Shown here piece by piece: positions 34,085 through 42,966 of a stretch of DNA of 64,000 nt. The notes below the pieces were generated by a model. The model made no database searches. It was not told where the DNA came from and worked only from the letters and a program-made list of their open reading frames with translations. Source of the stretch: DATFDN01 sp963818885 (GTDB taxonomy: Bacteria; Pseudomonadota; Alphaproteobacteria; Acetobacterales; Acetobacteraceae); the NCBI GenBank assembly GCA_963818885.1, contig CAWFTP010000004.1:248001-312000 (forward strand), in the 5' to 3' direction. The first letter of the stretch is position 1. Every line of letters begins with the position of its first letter. Made by a program: the position numbers and the translations under genes.

Positions 34085-35626
34085 TCAGCTTCCCGCCACG
34101 CGACGCGTGTGGCCCGCCCAGAACGGATCGCGCAGCTCCTTGCGCTTGATCTTGCCGACCGGCGTCTTGGGCAGCGAATCGGTGCACAGCACGATCTTGC
34201 CCGGGCGCTTGTAGTTCCCCAGCTGCTCCTCGCAGAGCCGGATCAGCTCGGCGTCGGTGACCGCGGCACCCGGCTTCACGGTGCACACGGCGCACGGGGT
34301 CTCGCCCCAGCGTTCGTGCGGGATGCCGAACACCGCCACCTCGATGACGTCCGGATGGCCGGCGATCACGTTCTCCAGCTCGGCCGGGTAGATGTTGAAG
34401 CCGCCCGATATGATCATGTCGCCTGCGCGGTCAATCATATAGAGATAGCCGTTGGCATCGATGTAGCCGATGTCGCCGGTCTTCACCCAGCCGTCGACGA
34501 TACGCTGGGCGGTCGCCTCGGGATCGTTCCAGAAGCCGGTCATCTGGCCGTCGGTCCTGGCCACGATCTCGCCCGTCGTGCCGGGCGGCACGGGCTTGTT
34601 GCCGTCATCCCAGATCTGCACCTGCGCAAATGGCAGCGGCAGCCCGCACGCGCGCAACGGCGTCGAGCCGGGCATGTCTTTCGCGAACCACTGGGCCGGG
34701 CCCATCATCGACACCGGCAGCACTTCGGTCTGGCCATAGAGCTGATACATGGCGTTGCCGAAGATCTCGTGCGCCTTGAGCGCCGTGTCGTCGGCGATCG
34801 GCGCGGCGGCTATCATCATGCATTTCAGGTGCGGAAATTTGCGCTGCTTGATGCCGGGAACACGCGTGAGCGCGTTGACCATGGTCGGCACCGCGAACAG
34901 GTATGCGATGCGTTCGCTCTCGAAGGTGTCGATCGTAGCTATCGGATCGAATCGATCCATCATAACGTTGCAGCCGCCGGACAGCCATATCGGCACAAAC
35001 AGGTAGCCGGCGCCGTGGCTGATGGGACCGACATGCAGGCAGGCATCGCCCGGTTCCACCGGCGGAGCGAGGTAGAACCAGTCCCGGCCGGCGGCGAGCC
35101 AGGCGCGGTGCGAGTAGGCGACGCCCTTGCTCCTGCCCGTCGTGCCGCCGGTATGACGCACGATGAAATTGTCCTCCGGCGCAATCGTGGGATCGGGATC
35201 GACGGCGGACTGCCGGGCTAGCCAGGCCTCGTAGCCCGCGTCCCGCACGACCACGTGCCTGAGCTCGGGCAGCTCGGCCTGGAGGCCCTCGATCTCGGGC
35301 AGATGCTTCTCATCGACGATCAGCGCACGGCAGCCGGTATGTCCCACCATGTGGAGATGGCTGACGCGGGCATTGCGCGGATAGAGCGGCACGCGCACCA
35401 AATTGGCGACGGCGGCTCCCACGAAGAGGTCGGCCGCTTCGAGCCGGTTGTCCTCGAGGACCGCGATCCTGTCCTGCGGCTGCAGGCCCGACGCCAGCAG
35501 CCCATTGGCGAGGCGCACGCCGCGCTCCCAGGCCTCCGCGAACGTCAGCCGCCGGCCGCCGGCGACGATCGCCTCGCGTCTTGCGTAGTAGCCCGCGGCG
35601 CTGCGCATCTGGGTGCGGACGTCCAT
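34085..35626 (-). CDS. Acyl-CoA synthetase (AMP-forming, ANL superfamily)
   Basis: Activates a carboxylic acid to its acyl-CoA through an acyl-adenylate; 513 residues. The P-loop is VRHTGGTTGRSKGVAYSHR. The adenylate-binding motif is MYQLYGQTEVLPVS. WVKTGDIGYIDANGYLYM is motif A8's leader, followed by the hinge DRAGDMIISGGFNIYPAE. The C-terminal catalytic Lys is in KTPVGKIKRKELR. The VRHTGG start of the P-loop is slightly unusual; most have YTSGTTG. The acid could be a medium-chain fatty or aromatic acid. The ATG at 35626 has GGAGG before it. Confidence 0.88.
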   Translation of the reverse strand: MDVRTQMRSAAGYYARREAIVAGGRRLTFAEAWERGVRLANGLLASGLQPQDRIAVLEDNRLEAADLFVGAAVANLVRVPLYPRNARVSHLHMVGHTGCRALIVDEKHLPEIEGLQAELPELRHVVVRDAGYEAWLARQSAVDPDPTIAPEDNFIVRHTGGTTGRSKGVAYSHRAWLAAGRDWFYLAPPVEPGDACLHVGPISHGAGYLFVPIWLSGGCNVMMDRFDPIATIDTFESERIAYLFAVPTMVNALTRVPGIKQRKFPHLKCMMIAAAPIADDTALKAHEIFGNAMYQLYGQTEVLPVSMMGPAQWFAKDMPGSTPLRACGLPLPFAQVQIWDDGNKPVPPGTTGEIVARTDGQMTGFWNDPEATAQRIVDGWVKTGDIGYIDANGYLYMIDRAGDMIISGGFNIYPAELENVIAGHPDVIEVAVFGIPHERWGETPCAVCTVKPGAAVTDAELIRLCEEQLGNYKRPGKIVLCTDSLPKTPVGKIKRKELRDPFWAGHTRRVAGS

Positions 35627-35638
35627 GGCGTTGCCTCC

Positions 35639-36049
35639 TCATCCCGGCTGCGTGTCGAAGACCCGATCGCCCGCGGGCAGCACGATCCAGGGCTGTTTGC
35701 TCCTGGTCCAGAAATGCTCGGTAGGCCGCAGCCACGACGTGTCATCCAGCGTCCCGGCCCGCACCCGGCGCCCGCCTTCACGCGCAACCGCCCCGCATAT
35801 CCAGGAGCCGCAGTCCGGACAGACCCATCGCGGGTTGGTCCGCCCGCTCCCCGCCGTGCGCAGGAGCGAACGCGGCTCGCCCCGTGTCAGGCGAAACGCC
35901 CCCTCGTCGGCGATGAAGGCGATGGAGAACGCGCTGCCGGTCAGCTTCTGGCAGTCCGTGCAGTGGCATGTATAGACCAGGCGCGGGGCCGCGGTGATCT
36001 CATAGCGGATGTTCCCGCATTGGCAGCCGCCGGTCAGTGGCAGTTTCAT
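35639..36049 (-). CDS. GFA family protein (CENP-V/GFA zinc fold)
   Basis: A 136-residue zinc-binding protein of the glutathione-dependent formaldehyde-activating family. Zinc ligands are seen as GGCQCGNIRYE, YTCHCTDCQKLTGSAF and WVCPDCGSWICG. The family fold is clear, but most members are not proven formaldehyde enzymes, so the activity is open. ATG 36049 begins MKLPLTGGCQCG. It is 12 bases upstream of the acyl-CoA ligase on the same strand, suggesting an operon. Confidence 0.88.
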   Translation of the reverse strand: MKLPLTGGCQCGNIRYEITAAPRLVYTCHCTDCQKLTGSAFSIAFIADEGAFRLTRGEPRSLLRTAGSGRTNPRWVCPDCGSWICGAVAREGGRRVRAGTLDDTSWLRPTEHFWTRSKQPWIVLPAGDRVFDTQPG

Positions 36050-36155
36050 CGTGCGCCTCCAACTGTGCAGCATATCACATCTCGGCGCTTTCAAACGCGA
36101 CGATCCGCCGCGATCCTGCTAGGCTCCGCCGGGAGCCGCGGAGGGAACCGCCGCC

Positions 36156-38846
36156 GTGACCGGAGTGAAGCAGACTCGACTGGAGACGCTCGCCCGCGAG
36201 CTCGCCGCGATCCGCGCCGAACAACGACCGATCAGCAGCGAGGCCGAGCTGCACGCGCGCGCCCATGAGCTCAACCTGTCGGCCCTCTGCCTATCGGGCG
36301 GCGGTATCCGCAGCGCGGCCTTCTGTCTCGGCGTGCTGCAAGCACTCGCTGGGGCGAAGGTCCTCGCGAGGTTCGACTATCTCTCGACGGTATCGGGAGG
36401 CGGCTATATCGGCTCCTGGCTGCAGGGGATGATCCATCGCCGGGGCTCGGCAGACGCGGTACAGGCGGCCCTCACCGACCCGGTCGCACCGCCGCCCGAA
36501 CTCCTGGGCTTGCGCAACTACACGAGCTACCTGGCGCCGCAGCGGGGACCATTCTCCGCCGATAGCTGGACGGACCTCGTGCTCTATGTGCGCAATGTGC
36601 TGCTCAACTGGGCCGTCTATCTGCCGCTGCTCGCGCTGCCGCTGCTTCTGGCGATCTTCTACCGCACCGCCATCGCGGTGATCGGCTACGACGCGCGCCT
36701 CCAATCCGGCCTGATCGGGGCAAGCGCGGCCGCGCTCGCCGTCAGCATCTTCTGTGTGGCGCGGGAGCTCCCCGATCACCGCCCTCCGCCGATCGCCGCC
36801 AACTATGCCACGCCCCGGGCGATAGTCGCGCTCGTCTACTGGCCCGCTCTCATTTGGGCGATGCTGGCCGCGCTCTCGCAGGGTAGCGGCGCCGGGTTGA
36901 CGGGATATCCAGCGCAGTTGCTGCTGATCAGCTATGGCGCCGCGATGTCGCTCGGCTACGCCGCCGCCTGGCTCGCGTCCCTATGGCGTGACCCGCACGG
37001 ACAGCTGTTCCATCTCAATGCGATCGCGTTCGGCGTCGCGACCGTCGTCTCGGCGGCGGTCATCGCCATCGGCCTGCACCTTCTCCGAAGCGTCGGCATG
37101 AGCGGACAGCGCGCCCAGGTGGTCGCCGTGCTCGGACCCGTCTGGCTGCTCGGTGCCCTCGGCCTCCACTCGGCGGTCTTCGTCGGCTTGCGCCGCGACA
37201 GCCCGCTCTTCGATCTCGACCGTGAGTGGCTGGCGCGGCTCAGCGCCCTCAAGCTGCGCGCCGGCGCCCTGTGGGGCGTGCTCGCCTTCGCGAGCCTCTC
37301 GCTCACCTGGCTGCTGAGCCAGCAGCACACGCCGCCGACCAAGGTGACGGCGCCCGTCACCTTGGCGCTCGGCTCCCTCGCTGCGTGGATCGGCAAGCAG
37401 GCCAGCACGAACGCGGGGGCAATCGTCGGTGTGGTCCGCTCTTCCCAGCGCTGGCGGGTGCTGGCCCTGAACCTTTTGTGCGGCGTTTTCATCCTTGGGT
37501 TGATCGCTGTCCTGGGAATGATCGCCGACCGGATTCTCGGCTGGGCGCAGCAGGAATTGGGAGCGCAGTTCCCAAGCCTCGTGGCGGGACGACCGAACTG
37601 GCGGCTGCTGATCATCGACGCCGCCGCGATCGCCTTGCTCCTCTGCGTGATCGTCTGGGTGACGCAGCGAGTCAACGTCAACCGCTACTCGATGCACGCG
37701 GTCTATCGCAACCGGCTGACGCGCGCCTTCCTGGGTCCCGCGCGCGGGCCGGCGCGGCAGCCCGATCCGTTCACTAGCCTCGATCCGGAAGACAATTTCC
37801 CGCTCGCCTGGCTTGCCGACGCGACGGGCCGGCGCACGCTGTTCCCGGTCATCAACCTGACGCTGAACATGACCGCGGGCGCTCCGACCGGGTGGAGCGA
37901 GCGCAAGGCGATGGCATTCACTGCCACGCCGGTCGCCTGCGGCGCGCCTCTGCTGCGGCCCGACACGCAACCGTCCTCGCGCGACGTCGACCCGCCCGGT
38001 GCCTACGTGTCCACCCGTGCCTATTCGGGGCTGGAGAACCGGGACGCGGATCCGAGGACGGCGCACGGTCTTTCGCTCGCCACCGCGATGACCATCTCCG
38101 GCGCTGCCGTCAGTCCGAACTGGGGTTATCATTCCTCGCGGCTGACCGCGTTCGTCATGACGCTCTTCAACATGCGCCTCGGCGCCTGGCTGCCGAACCC
38201 GGCAGCCGTGACGCGCCCGGAGGATCTGAACCTCGCCCGGCCGCCCCGAAGCCTGCGCACGCTCCTCGGCGATCTGTTCGGCAGCGCGGGGGACCAGTCG
38301 CCGGCGATCTATCTTTCGGATGGCGGGCATTTCGACAATCTCGGCCTCTACGAGATGGTGCGCCGGCGTTGCCGGAGGATCCTGCTCGTCGACGCCAGCG
38401 AGGATGCCGCCTGCGGCTTCGAATCGCTCGGCGACACGTTGCGCAAGGCGGCGATCGACATGCAGGTGCGAATCGAATTCGACAGCCCGCTCCGCATCGT
38501 GGCGCGCACCGACACGGCAGGATTGGAGAGCGCCATCGGCTTCGCGATCGCCACCGTGCTCTATCCCGAATGTCCCGGTGACCGCGCGAGCAAGCTGATC
38601 TACCTCAAGCCATGCCTGCTGGCGAACGTGCCGACCGACGTGCGCGCCTACGCCAATCTGCACGAGCTGTTTCCGCACGAATCGACGCTGGAGCAATCCT
38701 TCACCGAGAGCCAGTTCGAGAGCTATCGCGCGCTCGGCGAATATCAGGCGAGGCAGTTGATCGGCGATCCGCTCCTCGACGACCTCGAGGAGCTTTTCTC
38801 ACGCGCGGTCGGGGCGTATGCCACGCCGGCCGCCGAGCTGACGTGA
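36156..38846 (+). CDS. Patatin-like phospholipase with internal multi-span membrane region
   Basis: An 896-residue patatin-type lipase. The oxyanion loop LCLSGGGIRSAAFCLG is at residues 45-60. The nucleophile Ser is at about residue 80 in STVSGGGYIGSW. The partner Asp is far away, at about residue 721 in YLSDGGHFDNLGLYE. Between them, from about 145 to 500, lie roughly nine hydrophobic segments such as AVYLPLLALPLLLAIFY and AAAIALLLCVIVWVTQ. The catalytic dyad is therefore built from the two ends of a membrane protein. GTG start with GGAGGG before it. Probably acts on membrane lipids at the inner membrane. Confidence 0.85.
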   Translation: MTGVKQTRLETLARELAAIRAEQRPISSEAELHARAHELNLSALCLSGGGIRSAAFCLGVLQALAGAKVLARFDYLSTVSGGGYIGSWLQGMIHRRGSADAVQAALTDPVAPPPELLGLRNYTSYLAPQRGPFSADSWTDLVLYVRNVLLNWAVYLPLLALPLLLAIFYRTAIAVIGYDARLQSGLIGASAAALAVSIFCVARELPDHRPPPIAANYATPRAIVALVYWPALIWAMLAALSQGSGAGLTGYPAQLLLISYGAAMSLGYAAAWLASLWRDPHGQLFHLNAIAFGVATVVSAAVIAIGLHLLRSVGMSGQRAQVVAVLGPVWLLGALGLHSAVFVGLRRDSPLFDLDREWLARLSALKLRAGALWGVLAFASLSLTWLLSQQHTPPTKVTAPVTLALGSLAAWIGKQASTNAGAIVGVVRSSQRWRVLALNLLCGVFILGLIAVLGMIADRILGWAQQELGAQFPSLVAGRPNWRLLIIDAAAIALLLCVIVWVTQRVNVNRYSMHAVYRNRLTRAFLGPARGPARQPDPFTSLDPEDNFPLAWLADATGRRTLFPVINLTLNMTAGAPTGWSERKAMAFTATPVACGAPLLRPDTQPSSRDVDPPGAYVSTRAYSGLENRDADPRTAHGLSLATAMTISGAAVSPNWGYHSSRLTAFVMTLFNMRLGAWLPNPAAVTRPEDLNLARPPRSLRTLLGDLFGSAGDQSPAIYLSDGGHFDNLGLYEMVRRRCRRILLVDASEDAACGFESLGDTLRKAAIDMQVRIEFDSPLRIVARTDTAGLESAIGFAIATVLYPECPGDRASKLIYLKPCLLANVPTDVRAYANLHELFPHESTLEQSFTESQFESYRALGEYQARQLIGDPLLDDLEELFSRAVGAYATPAAELT

Positions 38847-38868
38847 TCGCCAAGTCGGGAGACCCTGC

Positions 38869-39051
38869 ATGGACAAGGACACGATCGCCGCCCTCGCCCG
38901 CGCCGCTGGGCTCGACAAGGCGCTCGCCGAGTTCCCCGATGATGTCGCGGCTGCAGTCGCGCAGGCGCTCGCGACGGCGGCCGCGATCCACGTCCCCGAC
39001 GATCCGGCGGTCGAGCCCTGGCCGCCGATGCGCGCGGGAACCGCGCTGTGA
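38869..39051 (+). CDS. AtzG-like small amidase subunit (DUF4089)
   Basis: A 60-residue helical protein, MDKDTIAALARAAGLDKALA..., with the tail VEPWPPMRAGTAL. The family is the small partner of AtzE-type amidases, where it stabilises the hydrolase as an AtzG-AtzE complex. It overlaps the amidase gene by four bases (GTGA), supporting one-to-one expression. The partner role is known for AtzG itself and inferred here. Confidence 0.75.
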   Translation: MDKDTIAALARAAGLDKALAEFPDDVAAAVAQALATAAAIHVPDDPAVEPWPPMRAGTAL

Positions 39052-40442
39052 GCGCGCTGCATTATCTCTCCGCGACCGACGCCGCCGAGGCGATCGCGCG
39101 GCGCGACCTCTCGCCCGTCGCGCTGACCCGCGCGTTGCTCGACCGGATCGGACGGCTCGATCCGGTGCTGCACGCCTTCATCCGCCTTGATGCGGAGGCG
39201 GCGATGGAGGCGGCCCGCGTGGCCGAGGCCGAAGCGAAGGCAGGGCGCCTGCGCGGTCCGCTGCACGGCGTGCCGGTCGGGATCAAGGACATCATCAACG
39301 TCGCCGGCCTGCCGACGACGTGCCACTCCAAGATCCTGGTGGGCAACATCGCGCGCGCCGATGCGGTGGTCATCACCCGGCTGCGCGCGGCCGGCGCGAT
39401 CATCCTCGGCAAGCTGTCCACGCATGAATTCGCGATCGGCGGGCCGAGCCTCGATCTGCCCTTCCCGCCGGCGCGCAACCCGTGGAACCCGGCGCATCAC
39501 CCGGGCGGCTCCTCCTCCGGCTCGGGCGCCGGCGTCGCCGCCGGGCTGTTCCCGCTCGCGCTCGGCACCGACACCGGCGGGTCGGTGCGCAACCCGGCGA
39601 GCTGCTGCGGCATCGTCGGGATGAAGCCCACCTACGGGCTGGTCTCCCGTCGTGGCGTCTTCCCGCTCTCCTACACGCTCGACCATGTCGGCCCGCTCAC
39701 GCGCACGGTCGCCGACAACGCGCTCGCGCTCGGCGTGATTGCCGGCCACGACCCCGCCGATCCCGGCAGCGCGCCGGCTCCCGCGCATGATTTCGGCCGG
39801 GAGATCGGGCGCGGCGTCCGCGACCTGCGCATCGGCTTCGTCCGCCACTTCCACGAGACCGATATGCCCGCCCATCCGGAGATGACGGCGGCGCTGGAAG
39901 ACGCCGCGCGCGTGCTCGAGGCCGAGGGCGCGACCGTCCGCACCATCTCGCTGCCGTCGCTCACCGAGATGTCCGCCATCAACCGCGTCATCCTCACCGC
40001 CGAGGCGTTCTCGATCCATGCCGGATGGCTGCGCGAGCGGCCCGGCGATTACGGCCAGCTCGCGCGGCGCCGGCTTATGCCGGGCGCGTTCATCCCGTCG
40101 TCGGCCTATGTCGGCGCGCAGCGGCGGCGCGCGCAGTTGATCGCCGCCGTGAACGACGCGCTGCGCGGGGTCGATGTGCTGCTGTGCGCGAGCTCGATGG
40201 ACCCGCCCAGCCGCATCGACGAACCAGAGGAGACCGCGCGCACCTACGCCCGCCAGGCGCGCAGCCCGTTCAACGTCACCGGCCACCCGGCGCTCGCGAT
40301 GGGCGCCGGCCTGTCACGCGAGGGGCTGCCGCTCTCGCTCCAACTCGTCGGCCGCTATTTCGCCGAGGCTACCGTCTACCGGGTCGCCGCCGCCTATGAG
40401 CGGGCGACCGGCGCGGCGACCCGCCACCCGCCGCTCGATTAA
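39048..40442 (+). CDS. Amidase, AtzE/GatA-like (Ser-cisSer-Lys signature family)
   Basis: A 464-residue amidase. The catalytic triad fits Lys80 in HGVPVGIKDI, Ser155 in HPGGSSSGSG and Ser179 in GTDTGGSVRNPAS; the 24-residue spacing of the two Ser is that of the family. GMKPTYGLVSRRGVFP is the usual following block. With the AtzG-like gene directly upstream, an AtzE-type hydrolase (1-carboxybiuret in the cyanurate pathway) is the closest model. No other cyanurate genes are near, so the substrate may be another amide. Confidence 0.88.
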   Translation: MSALHYLSATDAAEAIARRDLSPVALTRALLDRIGRLDPVLHAFIRLDAEAAMEAARVAEAEAKAGRLRGPLHGVPVGIKDIINVAGLPTTCHSKILVGNIARADAVVITRLRAAGAIILGKLSTHEFAIGGPSLDLPFPPARNPWNPAHHPGGSSSGSGAGVAAGLFPLALGTDTGGSVRNPASCCGIVGMKPTYGLVSRRGVFPLSYTLDHVGPLTRTVADNALALGVIAGHDPADPGSAPAPAHDFGREIGRGVRDLRIGFVRHFHETDMPAHPEMTAALEDAARVLEAEGATVRTISLPSLTEMSAINRVILTAEAFSIHAGWLRERPGDYGQLARRRLMPGAFIPSSAYVGAQRRRAQLIAAVNDALRGVDVLLCASSMDPPSRIDEPEETARTYARQARSPFNVTGHPALAMGAGLSREGLPLSLQLVGRYFAEATVYRVAAAYERATGAATRHPPLD

Positions 40443-40897
40443 GGCCTACCCGCCCGATGATACGGGTGCCCGGCACGGATCGCCTGCGCCCGATAGAGCT
40501 GCTCGGCGAGCATCACCCGCGCCAGCAGATGCGGCCAGGTCATCGGGCCGAGCGACAGCACGAAATCGGCACGTCGCAGCACCGTTGCATCCAGCCCCTC
40601 GGCCCCGCCGATCAGGAAGCAGACCGGCCGGCCCAGCGCCAGCCAGCGCTCCAGCAACGCCGCCAGCCCGGCGCTGTCCGGCGCCTGCCCGCCGAGGTCG
40701 AGCGCGACGGCGAAGGCACGCTCCGGCAGCGCCGCGAGCAACGCCCCGCCCTCCCTCCGACGGATCTCGGCGGGGCTGCCGCGCGCCTCTGCCATCTCGG
40801 CCAACACGAGCGCCGGGCGAATGCGCGCGGCGTAGCGCGCGAACAGTGCCGCTTCCGGCCCGTCGCGCGCTTTCCCGACCGCGATTAGATTGGGCAT
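40439..40897 (-). CDS. rlmH: 23S rRNA (pseudouridine1915-N3)-methyltransferase RlmH
   Basis: SPOUT-class methyltransferase of 152 residues that modifies helix 69 of 23S rRNA on the assembled ribosome. Starts MPNLIAVGKARDGPEAALF. The trefoil-knot SAM site is seen in CFLIGGAEGLD and LSLGPMTWPHLLARVMLAEQ, followed by LYRAQAIRAGHPYHR at the C-terminus. ATG 40897 gives the standard family length. Its end overlaps the convergent amidase stop by four bases. Confidence 0.94.
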   Translation of the reverse strand: MPNLIAVGKARDGPEAALFARYAARIRPALVLAEMAEARGSPAEIRRREGGALLAALPERAFAVALDLGGQAPDSAGLAALLERWLALGRPVCFLIGGAEGLDATVLRRADFVLSLGPMTWPHLLARVMLAEQLYRAQAIRAGHPYHRAGRP

Positions 40898-40960
40898 GTG
40901 CAATAGTGCCACGTCGCATCCCGGGCTATAGACGCCCGCCCGAAAAAGAAGGAGGCGCCG

Positions 40961-41356
40961 ATGCCCGTCCTGACCCAAAGCAACCCGCCCACTGTGCGCG
41001 CGCCGGGCGGCCGTTACACGCACGCCATCCTGGTCGAGCCCGGCGCGCGCCGCCTCGTCATCTCCGGCCAGGTCGGCGTCGCGCCGGACGGCTCGGTCTC
41101 CGGCACCGTCGAGGGCCAGGTCGCGCAGGCCTTCTCCAACCTCCGCGCGATCCTCACCGCGCATGGAATGGGCTTCTCCGACGTTGTGAAGACCACCGCC
41201 TTCCTGACCGAGCGCGGCCATATCGGCGCCTACCGCGCCGCCCGTGACGTGATCTTCGCCGAAACCGCGCCCGCCTCGACCCTGCTGGTCGTCGCCGGGC
41301 TTGCCGATCCGCGCTGGCTGGTGGAGATCGAGGCCGAGGCCGTGCAGGAAGCATAG
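40961..41356 (+). CDS. RidA family protein
   Basis: A 131-residue YjgF/RidA protein; archetypes hydrolyse reactive enamine/imine intermediates made by PLP enzymes. RLVISGQVGVAPDGSVSG, QVAQAFSNLRAILTAHGMGF and AYRAARDVIFAETAPASTLL follow the family pattern; the Arg usually found late in the family is replaced here by a region LVVAGLADPRWLVEIEAEAV. A strong AAGGAGG precedes the ATG. The next gene starts 3 bases after it. Divergent from rlmH. Confidence 0.86.
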   Translation: MPVLTQSNPPTVRAPGGRYTHAILVEPGARRLVISGQVGVAPDGSVSGTVEGQVAQAFSNLRAILTAHGMGFSDVVKTTAFLTERGHIGAYRAARDVIFAETAPASTLLVVAGLADPRWLVEIEAEAVQEA

Positions 41357-41359
41357 CGG

Positions 41360-42010
41360 ATGTTCGGCCACCCGATCATAGCCAAAATCGTCTCCACCGT
41401 GCGTGGCGCGGCGTTCGATTTCGGCGGCATCATCGTCTTCTACGTCCTGCTCTGGACCGCCGGGCTGAAGCCCGCGATCGCCGGCACACTCGTTTTCCTC
41501 GCGATCGACTTCGTCCGCCGGCGGCGCAAGCACCTCGGCTTCCCGCGCATCTACGTGCTTTCGAGCGCGCTGGTGATTGTCTTTGGCTTCATCGACCTCG
41601 CCTCCTCAAGCCCGTTCATGATCAAGTTCGAGGCGCCGATCTCCTCGTTCGCCGTCGGGCTGATGTTCGCGCTCGGCGCGCGCGGCAAGTCGATCATCGA
41701 GGAAATCCTCGAGCAGCAGGCGCCCGACGCGGTGGACGGCAGCCCGGAGATGCGCCGCTTCTTCCAGCTGATGACCGCGATGTGGGCGGCCTATTTCTTC
41801 CTCAAGGCGGCCGTCTATCTGTGGATCGGCCAGATCATGACGATCGAGCGCGCGCTGGAGGTCCGCCCGATCATCAGCTTCGCGAGTCTCGGCGTCATGG
41901 TCCTGATCTGCGCCCAAGGCCGCCTGCTGTTCGCCCTCTGCGAACGCCTGCATCTGCTGCCGCTGCATGAACCCCTCTCCCCCCGCGGCGCGGGGGGAGA
42001 GGCAGGGTGA
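41360..42010 (+). CDS. VC0807/IspZ-like membrane protein with repeat-derived C-terminus
   Basis: A 216-residue integral membrane protein with about six hydrophobic segments (IIVFYVLLWTAGLKPAIAGT, IYVLSSALVIVFGFIDLAS, ISSFAVGLMFALGARG, LMTAMWAAYFFLKAAVYLWI, IISFASLGVMVLICAQG). The layout recalls septation-protein A/VC0807-type proteins. The last ten residues, PRGAGGEAG, are encoded inside a CCTCTCCC repeat at 41972, so the native end has probably been replaced by the element. It follows the RidA gene by 3 bases. Confidence 0.65.
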   Translation: MFGHPIIAKIVSTVRGAAFDFGGIIVFYVLLWTAGLKPAIAGTLVFLAIDFVRRRRKHLGFPRIYVLSSALVIVFGFIDLASSSPFMIKFEAPISSFAVGLMFALGARGKSIIEEILEQQAPDAVDGSPEMRRFFQLMTAMWAAYFFLKAAVYLWIGQIMTIERALEVRPIISFASLGVMVLICAQGRLLFALCERLHLLPLHEPLSPRGAGGEAG

Positions 42011-42016
42011 GGGGGG
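41972..42016. repeat. Intergenic palindromic repeat (CCTCTCCC family), copy 3
   Basis: CCCCTCTCCCCCC and GGGGGGAGAGG form a long hairpin around GCGGCG. GCAGGGTGAGGGG follows, as in the copies at 21113 and 57831. It lies across the 3' end of the membrane protein gene and supplies its stop codon. Confidence 0.7.
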
Positions 42017-42025
42017 CGCCGCGCG

Positions 42026-42961
42026 CTATCCCCCCCTCATCTCCCCCACCGCCTCATGCAGCCGCTGCGGATCCACGTCGATCGTGACCCCCGCGCGCTC
42101 CACCTGCAGCAGCATCGCCGAGCGCGAATCCCGCTCGGCCCAGCCGCGGTTCATCGCCTCCGTCATCTCCGCCATGACCATGTTCGACAGCCGCATCGGC
42201 ACGCCCATCTCGCGTCCGAGCGCGCAGGCGAGCGACACGTCCTTGTGCGCGAGGCGCAGCGCGAAGGCGGGCGGCTCGTAGCTGCTGGACAGAAACTGGT
42301 CGGGCATCGCGTCGAACGCGCCGCGCCGGCCGATCGCGCCCTGGCGCACCGCCTCCCAGATCGCGAGCGGCGCGATCCCCGCCTTCACCCCCATCGTGAA
42401 GACCTCGGCGAGCCCGGTCGTCATGATGTAGCCGAACATGTTGTGCACCAGCTTGGCGACCGAGCCGGCGCCGATCGGCCCGACATAGGCGGCGCGGTCG
42501 GCGAAGTCGTCGAGCACCTTCTTATGATGATCGAACACCGCCTCCTCGCCGCCGACCCAGATCGCGAGCTTGCCAGTCTGCGCACCACGCGGTCCGCCGC
42601 TCACCGGCGCATCCAGCACATGCGCGCCCTTCTCGGCGAAGGCCGCGTGCACCTGGCGAACCAGGGTGGGCGAGTTGGTCGATAGGTCGAAATAAGCCGC
42701 GTCCTTGCGGATCGCGCCGAGCAGCCCGTCCGCCCCGAGCGCCACCTTCTCCATCTCCGGCGGGCCGGGCAGCGAGGTGAAGATCAGCTCCGTCTGGTCG
42801 GCGACGGCACGCGGCGAGGCGGCCCACACCGCGCCCGCCTTGACGAAACGCTCCGCCGCAGCCCGCCGCACATCATGCACAACCAGCTCATGCCCGGCCT
42901 TCTGCAGGTTCGCCGCCATCCCGGCGCCCATTGTGCCCAGGCCGATGAAGCCGACGCGCAT
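42026..42961 (-). CDS. NAD(P)-dependent beta-hydroxyacid dehydrogenase (3-hydroxyisobutyrate type)
   Basis: A 311-residue beta-hydroxyacid dehydrogenase. The Rossmann motif is VGFIGLGTMGAGMAANL. The substrate motif DAPVSGGPRGAQTGKLAIW is near residue 117. The catalytic Lys lies in GAGSVAKLVHNMFGY. These define the 3-hydroxyisobutyrate/tartronate-semialdehyde group, but the exact substrate cannot be told apart here. It follows the carboxymuconolactone decarboxylase-like gene by 5 bases on the same strand, suggesting a shared catabolic operon. Confidence 0.88.
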   Translation of the reverse strand: MRVGFIGLGTMGAGMAANLQKAGHELVVHDVRRAAAERFVKAGAVWAASPRAVADQTELIFTSLPGPPEMEKVALGADGLLGAIRKDAAYFDLSTNSPTLVRQVHAAFAEKGAHVLDAPVSGGPRGAQTGKLAIWVGGEEAVFDHHKKVLDDFADRAAYVGPIGAGSVAKLVHNMFGYIMTTGLAEVFTMGVKAGIAPLAIWEAVRQGAIGRRGAFDAMPDQFLSSSYEPPAFALRLAHKDVSLACALGREMGVPMRLSNMVMAEMTEAMNRGWAERDSRSAMLLQVERAGVTIDVDPQRLHEAVGEMRGG

Positions 42962-42966
42962 AGCGC

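Noticed and set aside
36981..38696. Long minus-strand frame opposite the patatin gene
   Set aside because: His/Arg/Gly/Asp-rich without motifs; the plus strand has a complete patatin protein with catalytic motifs and membrane segments.
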